64,000 nt of DNA from Physcomitrium patens (taxonomy: Eukaryota; Streptophyta; Bryopsida; Funariales; Funariaceae): contig NC_037273.1 of the NCBI RefSeq assembly GCF_000002425.4, forward strand, positions 832,999 to 896,998, read 5' to 3'. The notes beneath the pieces are model-generated. The model searched no databases and was not told the origin of the DNA. It was given only the letters and a program-made list of their open reading frames with translations. Positions 54,201-64,000 of the stretch are shown piece by piece. Both the position numbers and the translations under genes were made by a program. The first letter of the stretch is position 1, and each line of letters begins with the position of its first letter.

Positions 54201-56410
54201 TTTGTATCACACAACAAATATGAAGTTCATATTCTTATGTATTTTTATTATACATTTAAATATTGTCTAGATAATAAATAACAAAATTGTCCAAAAAATC
54301 TCAAAAGATAACATTTATTAGATATTGAAAAGTTGGTAGTATATTTGTAAGTCTAAAAGGTATGACATTGTATTCAAAATATCTATATCTAATTTGAAAT
54401 ACAATCTTTTATTCATATCTTTCTTTGATGAATACCAAATTGTACATTCTTTGTAGATTTATTTTTGTATAGATTATGGTTTAATTCAATTGATCAAGAA
54501 GTTTGGATATCAAAAATAGAAGATACCTATTCTTAATAGTGATATTGTTAAGTCCTCAATAATTGACACATATCTATAATGATATATCTTTTTTCTTCAC
54601 AAATAAAATTGGAGCTTTTATTTGAGGTTAGGAATGGCATATGAAATTCTTTACTAGATTTTTTTTTAATATATTCCTGAACTTTAGCCAATTCATTTTG
54701 TAATAAATTTTTTATTGATCCAAATGGTGGTTGAACTTCCTCTTAAAGATTAATTGAGTAGTTATAGGAATAATATTTTCATAAAGTATCTATATTTTTT
54801 TTCTCAAAAGTATCTTGATAATCTTGATATTAGCTTGGAATAATACTTGAAGTCTTTCTACAATTAAAAATATGTGTGACATAAATAATACAAGATAATC
54901 CTTATTTTGCACTATGTAAGAAAGCTTTACCATCTACAACTACAGGTTTAGTTATATTAGACTTATGACTTTTTACTTAATTAACAATATTCTTATTTCT
55001 ACCTTCAAAAAAGTCAAAATTATAAGAAATTCAATCTATTTGAAGTTTATATTTTTCTATCTTTTATAAACTTAAAATAATTGGATTAAAAAATATTTAA
55101 TATTATTAAATATTATAAAGGTACTATGACCATTAATTGCTACTTCTATAGAAAGGATTCTATGAAAAATACCTCAAAAAGATAATAGATGATCATCTAT
55201 GAGTTCTATGTGAACACGTTTAATTTTCTTTATTAAAATTATGTTATGTCTTTTAATAAATTCTTTATCTAAAGAACAAACTAAGATTCCTAAATCTAGC
55301 AAAGAAAAAGCTTTGTAATATTTAGGTCCTAAACTAACATCTATTATAAAAAAAAATCATTCTATAGAAAGAATTGGACCTTTATTAGGTGTTATACAAG
55401 GTTTCAACCGCATGATTTCTATTATAGCTAAACAAACTCATTTTTCAACATATTGTCTATTTGTTCATAGCCATACTTTTTATTTTATAGTTGTATTGGT
55501 TCTTTCGATAATGTAAAGTAGTATACTTAAGTTCTTTATAATATAAGTATAATCTTTTCTAATAATGACAAGTCTTTTATTATTCAATGAAAAATTTGAA
55601 ACATACTGCATCAATTTGTATATCCTATATTTCTAAATGTATGTATTGAAAAAATGTTGGTATTATCATTAAATTAAAATAACATTGAAGTTCATTTGTG
55701 CAACTTTGAGATGAAAGTATAAAAAGTTAGTTGTTAGATTTTACAACTAAGTCAATTGTTTGATTTAATGTTTGAATATCAAGTAAATTGAGCATCAATT
55801 TCTTTACCTAATATTGTAATCAATAAAAAAATTAGCTATTGAGTATAACATTATGTCACTTAATATCAATTATATGCTATTAAAATTATAAAATATATAA
55901 TATTATAGATTGATTGTTTTATCATAAAATATAGATTTTTTTAATTGTAACATAAATTATATCATATTTCTATATATAAATCAAAATTTTATCAAAAAAT
56001 CATCTAAATTATCTAATATTAGATCATAATATTCAAAAAAATCATAAAAATCATAATAATATAGAATATAAAAAGACTCTACTAATAAACTTGACTTGTA
56101 ATTTAAAAGTTGAATAGCTTTGGCATTAAAATTCAATTGCCAGTTATATTTAATAGATGAATTTTAAAATTTTTATTCTTATACCATCAAAGTTCTCAAA
56201 CAAAGAAATTTTTGGTTCTTTAAAGTTTAGATAATATTTTACTATAAAAAGAGTAGAATCATTTGGTGTAGATATTGAAGCACCTCCAATCATCTCTATA
56301 TCTTTACTACCTACTAATCTTATTGTTCTTTGTAGTGGAAAATTGAGCTTATGCATTCCAAGCAATAATTCTCTCAATTGTTCTTGAATTTGTGATAATT
56401 CTCTTCCAAT
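51250..56410 (-). mobile_element. Decayed chromovirus copy C (LTR fragment to gag)
   Basis: On the minus strand the order is gag (about 56,410-55,480; EQLRELLLGMHKLNF and DIEMIGGAS match the young gag), protease (about 55,450-55,000), reverse transcriptase and RNase H (about 54,700-53,650; VKINYKIHNKKILI), integrase (about 53,200-52,500), accessory ORF region (about 51,760-51,390) and the first roughly 95 bp of the LTR (about 51,345-51,250). It is old and AT-shifted with very many breaks; its 5' LTR is replaced by another element. Confidence 0.85.
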
Positions 56411-58600
56411 AGTATGTCTAAATTGTTTCTTAGTAATAGACGAGGTTTTGTGCAAGTTTTCATATTGAATCAAGGATGAGACAACCTTTCCAGAGGACTT
56501 TGTATTAAAGTTGAGGACACCCATTATAACGGCAAAAAAAGCAATGATCCAAAATATTATCTAATTCATACTCTTATTAGTCATCAACTACAACTGATGG
56601 TAGTAGTGGTTAATATTGGTCTAGAATACATCTTGGCTCAATATGAAATTCCTTGAGTTGCAAAACATAAAAGATTCAATAGATTCAAATATGTGACAAA
56701 AGCTCGAGGTAATATGTGATATTAGAAATCTTTGCAGAAATGTAAAAAGGTCCAAGCCATCGACATGTCAATTTATATATTTGAGTTGATGTAAGAAGTT
56801 GGCATTGAAAAAAAACACCTAATCATTTTTTTAGAAGATCTTGTGTTACCGATGATTATCCGCATACTACTTCTGTAAATTCTATGTAGTAAAAAAATGA
56901 TATCATGTCTCTTGTAAGGTTGTTATAAGTCGTTGTATATATCCCTTTGTTGTTAGATTATTGGTATCGATGAGATAATAGAGAATTATTGGCTAAATCA
57001 AATGTCGACCAGTGTTAAAGAAGAATGGTGAATGATTGGTACTTGTTTGAATACTATCATTGTAAGAAAACTCCAAGGGTGTCAAATATTCATTCCAATC
57101 ATTGTGATGAGCTGCCACAAATGTCCATATTATATCTTTTAAGATCTAATTTGCATGCTTTGTTTGTCCATCTATTTAGGAATAAAAGATCGTAGACATG
57201 GTAAGTCATATGCTTAATAGTTTGAATTAGGTTTGCCAAAAACTTCCTATGAAATATGAATCTTGATCTGAAATGATAACATAAGGAAATCCAAGGTGAC
57301 GAAAGATAGTATCAAAGAAGATTTATGCAAATACGGAGGCATCAATATCCAAGCACATCGTAGCTAAGTGAAGTTGCTTTAAGAGTTGGTTCATAAAAAT
57401 AATAATTATGATGCGATTGTGAGGTATTTAGGACATACACGTAATGAGATTCATAATCACCTACTCCCATTATACTGTAGGTAGTGGAATTGGTAACAAT
57501 AGTCTAATAGATGCTTCATTATATACTTTATTATATTAAGATAACTCGCAAGAGTACACAAAAGCTTAAACATCATGATCCAAATCTATCCAAAATCATG
57601 TCTTGGAATCTGTTCTAAAGTCTTTTTATACTTTAGATGTCCAAATATTTGGATGTCATGTCCTTCTTGAATTATGTGCATCCAAAGTATAGCATTGTCA
57701 AGTATATAAATCTACTTCTTTAAATAGAAAAATCTATTTCTAAGACTGTAATCTTGATACTATATATCATCTACTTTGGATCAATTGCTAACCATCTTAA
57801 AATAAGCATCTCAATGCATAACTTCCTTCCATTTTATTTCTTTGGTTAGATTTGAAATGATACTACTAATGATAGTAACTTCTATCTTATCTCTTAATTT
57901 GGCTTTCAAGTACAGTCTTTGCAATAAGTTGTCTGGCACAATTTATTATTGCCCTTGCTTGTAGTCAAGCTGAATGTCAAAAAGAAGGAGATGACTTGAG
58001 AAATATCCTTGGAAGTTGCACTGCTTTCACCTTATTTTGCTCCATGCATATGCCTTCAAAAGACACTACATGCCCCAAAAAGTAACCTCTGACTTCCAAA
58101 GTTTATACTTTAATTACTAGCAATAAAAACAACTATTTTATAACTAGTACAAAACTTCTTATAGATGTTGCTCATGCTTCTTAGGGATTTTATTATATAC
58201 TAGAATATCATCAATGAAGATAATTACATACTTCTCTAAAAAGTCCCAAAATAATTTATTTATATAATTTATGAAGGAGGTTGGAGCATTGGTGAGGCTA
58301 AAAGGTTAAATAAGCCATTCAAAGTGTCCATAGCACATACAAAATGCCGTCTTTTCTATATCCTCTCTTGCAATAGGTATTTGTACCACGGACACAGAAA
58401 TTGTCACGGATATAGAAATTATCATGAACACAGAAATACAGGCTCGAGATCTAACAAGAAGTTCAAGAAGAACTGACAAGAATTAGATTAATCAGATGAA
58501 TACAAGAACAACACCAGAGAGGTGAGCTAGAGCTCCAAGAGATGTGTTGTCGAGACTGAAGAACTTTTCAGCCTCGATTCCAATATATACTCCTATTTAG

Positions 58601-58880
58601 GAAGCTTCTCAAGCAACTTCTACCAACTAGGAAGCTTCTCAAGTAACTTCCACCAACTAAGAAGCTTTTCAAGCAACTTCCACCAACTAAGAAGCTTCTC
58701 AAGCAACTTCTACCAACTAGGAAGCTTTTCAAGCAACTTCCATCAACTAGGAAGCTTCTCAAGTGACTTCCATCAATTAAGAAGCTTTTCAAGTAACTTC
58801 CACCAACTAAGAAGCTTTTCAAGCAACTTCTACTAACTAGGAAGCTTCTCAAGCAACTTCTATCAATTAAGAAGCTTCTA
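58601..58880. repeat. 30-bp minisatellite, nine full units
   Basis: Units start at 58,601, 58,631 and so on to 58,841, with a partial tenth. Consensus begins GAAGCTTCTCAAGCAACTTC. Units differ mainly by C/T changes. Length is exactly 30 in every unit. Confidence 0.95.
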
Positions 58881-58936
58881 GAAGGTTCCAGAGACTTACT
58901 TCTAGAAGGTTCTAGAAACTTGTCTCTAGAAGGTTC
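58871..58936 (-). promoter_or_regulatory. Cluster of heat-shock-element motifs in the solo LTR
   Basis: Alternating GAA and TTC blocks at exact 5-bp spacing: five blocks at 58,871-58,893 (the last is GAG-like), four perfect blocks at 58,900-58,917 (TTCTAGAAGGTTCTAGAA) and two at 58,929-58,936. The consensus for heat-shock factor sites is nGAAnnTTCnnGAAn. They lie upstream of the TATA-like word on the minus strand. Confidence 0.75.
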
Positions 58937-59509
58937 TAAGGACTATGTCCCTAACAATTTGCCAATAGCCACTCCAAAGGTCTAATTTATTAAAGATGGT
59001 CACATATCAAAATTAGTCAAAAAGATTATCTATTCATAGAAATAAATATGCATTCTTAATAGTTTGCTTATTGAAGCCTCTATAGTCGATGTAAAGTCAA
59101 AATCTACCATCATTTTTGGATGCAAAGAACATAGGTGCTCTCCTTTAGTGATGTAATTTCTTGAAAGAAATCCTTCTCCAAGAATTCATCCAATATCTTC
59201 CACAGCTCTTCAAGTTCATTTGATGTTAGGCGATAAATTGGTCAACTTGTCAGTTTGGTCCAAGGCAATAGTTCTATTTGGAAGAGGGCACCTCAATCAG
59301 AAAGCACACCATTAAGTAGATCAATTGGAAAGACATCCTAATATTTTTATATAAGTTATTTTACCAATTCTATTTATTCAAATGTCTTTTTTACTACTGA
59401 TACAAGATTTGGAACTACCATATATATTGGTTGTTATGCTATGTTTGGTTATTCATAAAGGTCATTCCTATGAGTAAGCCTTTAATTGCAAATTTTTTTT
59501 TCCTCACTT

Positions 59510-61670
59510 AATACGGAGGTACAAAGAATCTTTTTGTATTTACATAAGTACTCTAATAAATCCTTATATAATAAGATAGAAGTAAAAGTAGAAAAAATTA
59601 GGTTAATTTCATAATACCTTCTAAAAAATCTTCCTAAAAGCTTTGTAGATATTATTTTGACTTTACATGTATTTGTAATTAATTTATAAGTTAAAAACTT
59701 GATCAAAAAGTTAATCACATGTTGATAGCTTCTAGAATAAGCTAATTATATGGCACACATATATAAAACTTGCATTGCGAATTAAAATACGTATATTATA
59801 AAGTCAACATATTTTAGAGGTCTTATAGGATATTGCCATGTAGCTCTTAATTAAGAATATTTATAGAAGCAAAAGTGTAGCCTTCTTTACTCTTGTCAAT
59901 GCCTTTCTAGTCTTTAGTCTTATTTTTTAGATTTTTTAGTCTTCTTTTTTTAGTAAAAGCCATTTTAATTCAATAATATACCATCTTTAAGTGACTTTCT
60001 AGTTCTTTTCAGTGTCACAAGAGTATATTGAGATTTTTTTTTTTTTTTGAGATTTATATCCTTGATAGTTTAACAAAAGTGCTAACTTATTATTTTTCTC
60101 ATATATTAAAAAAGAGTGGATTATTCCACTTCTATTGTTATGTTTTGAAGATTATAGATTATCCAATTTTAAACAAATTATCTTATTTTTAACATTGATA
60201 TTTTTTTTAAAGAGAGTGAATTATCCCTTTTTGTAGAAATTTTTATTTGATATTAGAGATTGTAAATTATCCTTCTCTAATTTGTCCATTTAAACTTGTT
60301 TGAGTTATCTATTAAAGAAAGGATTATGGATGCTATTTTTAGTAGAATTAAGAATAGATTTATAACTATTATAGATTTTCATGAATTTGTCAATACTTTA
60401 AAAATAAAAATCCCATGTATTTTTAATGTGAATCATGGAGGTACTATTCCTATGTCTATGGAAGAAGTTCAAAGTCTGCGGTAAGAAGTTGTGTAATTGA
60501 AGGAAGCAATTAGATCGACCTCACAACCAAATTCAAAGAGTTTTGCCTCTACAAGTATGATAGGAACAAGGATTATTATGCATGAGAAGTTTGATGGAAC
60601 AAGATCAAAATCTTGAGAATTTTTGCAACAAGTCAAGCTCTATCTAAGGTTGCATCCCTTCTAATACCTTGATGGATTTACTCAAGTTGAATTCATAAAT
60701 GTACTTCTATCAAAAAGTGTTCTCTCTTAGTTTGTACATTTAATAGAAAAAGATTTGCGACTCCTTTACAATTTGAATTCATTCTTAGAAGTATTTATGG
60801 CCATATTTAGAGAAAGTAATCAAGAAAGATTAGCAAAGATTAAGCTCTTATCTTTGCGGCAAGGCTCATGGTCAACCACCATATATGCTGCTGAATTCTA
60901 AAATCTAGCTTGCAACATGGACTATAATGACAAAGCCCTTATCAATCAATTTTGATATGAATTGAAAGATAATATCAAAGATTTATTATTGACAATATCA
61001 AAGGCAGAATCTTTGAAACAATTTATTGTTCAAACCATTACATGTAACAATCGATTATTTAAAAGATGTTAAGAATAAAGACTTAGTTGCAAAGAAAAAA
61101 ATCAAATATTAATTGTAGCTTCCAAGTTTTTGGAAACACATTCATTAAAACATAATCCAATGCAAATAGATGCAATATATTTTAAATTCTTCATGGAGCA
61201 AGAAAAGACTTGACAATGTTAAGAGGGTATATGCTTATATTGTAGAAAAACTAAACACATTGCTTAACATTATCCAAAAAAATAATACAACCACAAAATA
61301 AAAAGCATAGTTGCCAAAGAGGACGATGTATCAAAAAATAAGTTTTTCTTGCTATAATAAAGATCATATGGCTTGAATCTTATGTAACTCTTAAAAAAGA
61401 TCATATTCTCTCCTTAGATCCCTCACCTTATTTTACAATAGAAGTTTATTTAAGACCAAAAAATTACAAAGTCTTAGCTTTCTCAAATTTAAGAGTCTCA
61501 AATTGTTTTATAGACAATGATTTTGTAAAAAAATAAGAGATATTATTAGTTTAAAAAACTAAACTTATACATGTAGAAGTCATAAATGGTTGTTTGCTAT
61601 CTTTAAGAGATGTTATGTATGAGATTTTTCTTTTAGATGTAGCAATTAAAGATAATAATTGCATAGTAAT
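59510..61670 (+). mobile_element. Decayed chromovirus copy D, 5' part (LTR, gag, protease)
   Basis: LTR about 59,510-60,067 (ends CCTTGATA as in copy A), leader, gag region (about 60,290-61,340) and protease region (about 61,400-61,670). It shares with copy B a longer leader than the young element. Truncated at the LTR-like block that follows. Old, AT-shifted, many breaks. Confidence 0.85.
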
Positions 61671-62219
61671 TGAAACAGGACCAATCTATCTTCAGAGTCT
61701 AAGACTCTTCTAATCTATAGGAACATAAAACCTCATTATAAAGTAGCACAAAATAGACCAAAACAAAACTGAAGAAAATTAAACAAAATAGGAAATAAAA
61801 GACAAAATTGTGCAAATAAAAATAGATCAAAATAAAACTGAACAAAAAGATGTAAAATTAAACTTTATTAAGAGAAAAGATCCAAAGCCATACTTGACTA
61901 AATGCCTTAAAAGGCCCTAGCGAATCCTATTTATATTTTATTCTATTATCCTCAACTTTATAGAATGTTCTTAATTGATGGATCTTACTTAGATAATCGC
62001 CCTAAACTCTTTTTAGAAGGTTCCATCATACACCTCACCTACATAACCATCCTAAGCCTTTTTAAGAAGGTTCCATGGTAGGCCCTACCTAAATAACCAC
62101 CCTAAGCTCTTTCTAGAATGTTTTACAATTGATCATACATAGTCCACTAACTTAGCCCCAATTCTAGAAACTTCTATAACTTTTCAAACATATTTCCAAC
62201 TATCTATCATTATGTGTCA
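61671..62219 (-). mobile_element. Putative solo LTR with heat-shock-like motifs
   Basis: 549 bp with TG and CA ends, flanked by GTAAT (61,666-61,670) and ATAAT (62,220-62,224). On the minus strand a TATAAATAGG box (61,935-61,926) lies downstream of GAA/TTC pairs at 62,174-62,162 (three perfect blocks), 62,118-62,111, 62,073-62,066, 62,023-62,016 and 61,970-61,963. Three of these pairs sit in a roughly 50-bp triplicated unit (about 61,985-62,125). The sequence differs from the LTR at 58.4 kb, so it is a separate family or a distant relative. Confidence 0.6.
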
Positions 62220-62224
62220 ATAAT

Positions 62225-62540
62225 ACAAATATCTTACGTAACTCATGTTATAATAAATTTTCCTCTACTAATATGAAATGTCTTCATTTTGCTCATAATG
62301 GTGATTCCAAATTATCTCTTGGTAATAAATGAGAATCTGTACAAGTTCCTATATTGCATTGTAGATGGAATAATCTTTTCAAAGAACTTTATACTAAAGT
62401 TGTAGATTTTCACTGCCATGGAAAAAATAGAAATGCCACAAAATACTATCCACTTCATATTTTAGTTGGTCATCAATTACAACTAGTAGTGGTAGTGGTT
62501 GGTGTTTGTGATTGTCATTTTACTTATTCCGGAAGAAACT
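62225..62540 (-). mobile_element. Fragment of the second gypsy family (chromodomain end)
   Basis: 62,340-62,500 aligns with 56,430-56,600: the same chromodomain-like frame on the minus strand followed by a (GTAGTGG)-like run. A short, broken fragment wedged between two LTR-like blocks. Confidence 0.55.
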
Positions 62541-62598
62541 TTCCTTAATAAATTCGTATTCAAACACATGGAAAGACCATATATATGAGCTCCAATTG

Positions 62599-63275
62599 TT
62601 AGGATGACACAATTAATTGCTATTGCTGAATGCTTACAATACCAAAGAATACTTAACTTTGCCTCCTACTGTCTACTCTCTCATATCAATATGATAACAA
62701 CCACGACATCAATTTCAGTACCTTATATAATTCACGATCACGAATACACAAGCATAACCCAAACCTTGGAACAAACAACTTTCAATCCACAGAATCTAAT
62801 CGAGACAATTCCTTTGATTATAATTCATATCCACTGAACTCACAACCTTGCGATAAACAGTGATCCATAAACAACTTCGTAAATCAAATATTGATTCATT
62901 AAATCGATTCTCTTCACTAGAATCAACACCAACACAAAAGAAACAAGAAAACTAAGAAGAAGAGATAGCACCAAGCTTATCCCAGCTCAATACTATTGCA
63001 GTTTGGCTCCCAGCTCATGACTATGACAATCTGGCATTTTCTTCCTCTCTCCCATCCTCCTTATACTACCTCAAGATACCAACTCTTATATTATGGATGA
63101 TAACTATTTTTTCTAACTATTCATCTATTCTACCTACTGAACCACTTTTTTAGCAGTTATCTATCCATGTTTACATTATACATTAGATATCTACATTCTC
63201 AAAATAACTACTTATTCTACATAGCCCCACTCCTAACTGTGCAGCATCCCCGCAAACACAATATTGATAAAGAAA
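62599..63275 (-). repeat. LTR-like region of a third family
   Basis: Read on the minus strand it starts near TGTTTGCGGGGATGC and ends near CATCCTAACA; it is related to 36,650-36,920. The composition is less AT-rich than its surroundings, which suggests a fairly recent insertion. No target duplication can be checked, because the other end is out of view or unclear. Confidence 0.5.
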
Positions 63276-63281
63276 AACCAA

Positions 63282-63282
<1 letters not shown>

Positions 63283-63311
<29 letters not shown>
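63283..63311. repeat. Poly-T run (poly-A on the minus strand)
   Basis: About 29 T in a row between the coiled-coil frame and the LTR-like region. Confidence 0.9.
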
Positions 63312-63314
<3 letters not shown>

Positions 63315-64000
63315 GAATTGTTCAATCTCTTCAATTTTTGGCAGTGGCTCCATTTGGTGTTGTTCCAACACTGTATCTTCTTCTTCTAACTCCTCTTGAA
63401 TCTCTATCCTTAATTGAACTATTAAATCTTTATTATACGATCCCAATTTTTGAACCTGAGCTTCCAATTGGAGTATTCTGGCATCTTTAGCTTCCAGTTG
63501 TTGTTGCTACTATTGTAATTTCTCCTCCAATTTTCCAATTCTTACTCCTGTTGAGGCAGATGTCTGTGACTGACCAATACTAACTAAATCTCTCTCCAAT
63601 TTTGTTACTCTTTCCTTCAAAACAACAATTTCTACCTGTAGCTCATCCGTTTTGTTTCGATATTGGTCACCGAATTGTTTCTTTTCAAGCTCCAATACAT
63701 CCTTCTTCTCTCGTTCCATCTTCAACTGAGCATTCATCTTTTCTTGTTGCAACCTATACAATTTGCAAGTTTGTAGTAATTCTTACTTTTGATTTTCTAG
63801 GATATGCTGAATCCTCTATTTCTCCTTTGACTAGTTTTCCACTCTCTCATCTAATTCACACTTCACTCGTATTATGGATTCTGATTTTACCTTGATGACT
63901 TGTTCATATTCCCTGATTTTACAATTTTACTCCAATATCGTTTTCTTGCTCGCTTCTACTTGCCTTTTTAAGCTACCGTCATCTTTGAGCTTATTCATTG
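63312..64000 (-). other. Coiled-coil coding region, probably part of a decayed element
   Basis: The minus strand encodes heptad-rich, Lys/Glu/Leu/Gln-rich protein (KDVLELEKKQFGDQYRNK, VVLKERVTKLERDL, ILQLEAQVQKLG), ending near 63,312 in an acidic tail (KIEEIEQFN). It ends just before a poly-A run and the LTR-like region at 62,599-63,275. That is the place of a terminal ORF of an LTR element, so I treat it as such. It is broken in a few places and continues beyond the window. A host coiled-coil gene remnant is the alternative. Confidence 0.45.

Larger units (their letters stand above)
58384..58956 (-). mobile_element. Solo LTR with heat-shock-element array and 30-bp minisatellite
   Basis: 573 bp flanked by a perfect 5-bp duplication ATTTG (58,379-58,383 and 58,957-58,961), inserted in the reverse transcriptase of the second gypsy family. 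Read on the minus strand it begins TGTTAGGGACA. It then has three GAA/TTC clusters (58,936-58,929; 58,917-58,900; 58,893-58,871), nine and a third 30-bp units each with GAAGCTTC (58,880-58,601), a TATA-like word (GTATATATTGG, about 58,591-58,581) and a leader with three copies of a 17-bp ATTTCTGTGTCCGTG-like word. This is promoter architecture. No internal region is left, so the element family is unknown; copia-like is a guess. Confidence 0.8.
56411..59460 (-). mobile_element. Decayed second gypsy family (chromodomain to reverse transcriptase)
   Basis: On the minus strand: reverse transcriptase (about 59,300-57,950, with traces of a NAPT-type motif near 58,285 and the catalytic YxDD-type region near 58,200), integrase (about 57,700-56,900; the DGQT-type motif near 57,170) and a chromodomain-like end (about 56,520-56,410). 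It is a different family from copies A to D, broken many times, and itself interrupted by the solo LTR at 58,384-58,956. Confidence 0.75.

Noticed and set aside
58568-58852. A minus-strand frame encoding ten-residue repeats (SFLVGGSCLK-like)
   Set aside because: It is simply the 30-bp minisatellite read as ten codons per unit inside an LTR; there is no independent sign of a gene.
1-64000. tRNA, rRNA, CRISPR or bacterial-type features
   Set aside because: I looked for tRNA-like B-box words and regular spacer arrays and saw none; the window is eukaryotic throughout.

Overview
The window looks like nuclear DNA of a land plant, most likely a moss close to Physcomitrium (Physcomitrella) patens. 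The genes are intron-rich and plant-specific (ARC6, a GCC-motif tetraspanin, a plant-type PP2A B'' subunit, a 2-oxoglutarate oxygenase of the At3g50210 type). They lie as moderately GC-rich islands in very AT-rich DNA full of nested LTR retrotransposons. The commonest element is a Ty3/gypsy chromovirus, a group known to be abundant in moss. The species call is inference; only the plant assignment is firm.

Layout. 1-8.4 kb: a near-complete, young chromovirus (1319-7693, two 554-bp LTRs, 5-bp target duplication) sits inside an older, decayed copy of its own family. 8.4-11.4 kb: AT-rich spacer. 12.4-16.5 kb: ARC6 (+), 7 coding exons, 812 residues, chloroplast division. 17.5-18.95 kb: pieces of an unrecognised minus-strand gene, head-to-head with a tetraspanin gene (19.4-20.6 kb, +, 2 coding exons, 268 residues). 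20.6-29.7 kb: AT-rich spacer with a decayed copia-type remnant and a solo chromovirus LTR. 29.7-33.6 kb: 2OG-Fe(II) oxygenase (-), 12 coding exons including a 20-nt exon, 331 residues. 34.1-41.7 kb: decayed chromovirus, LTR-like and copia fragments. 41.76-45.82 kb: PP2A regulatory subunit B'' (-), 12 coding exons, 537 residues, two EF-hands. About 47.4 kb: a short fragment like the N-terminus of proteasome subunit RPN12, probably a pseudogene. 51.2-64 kb: a mosaic of nested chromovirus and other LTR fragments.

The host genes do not form an operon or obvious pathway. ARC6 acts in plastid division, the tetraspanin in membranes, the oxygenase in small-molecule metabolism, and B'' steers PP2A. 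Exon models were read by eye from splice signals, reading phase and family similarity. ARC6, the oxygenase and B'' come out close to the lengths of their Arabidopsis relatives.

The most interesting observations are: (1) two solo LTRs at 58.4-59.0 and 61.7-62.2 kb that carry arrays of heat-shock-element motifs upstream of a TATA box, one with a 30-bp minisatellite of GAAGCTTC units; (2) a roughly 140-codon extra ORF after the chromodomain of the dominant chromovirus, recognisable in three copies; (3) an unidentified conserved-looking minus-strand gene sharing a divergent promoter with the tetraspanin; (4) an exact nested insertion of a young element into an old sibling.
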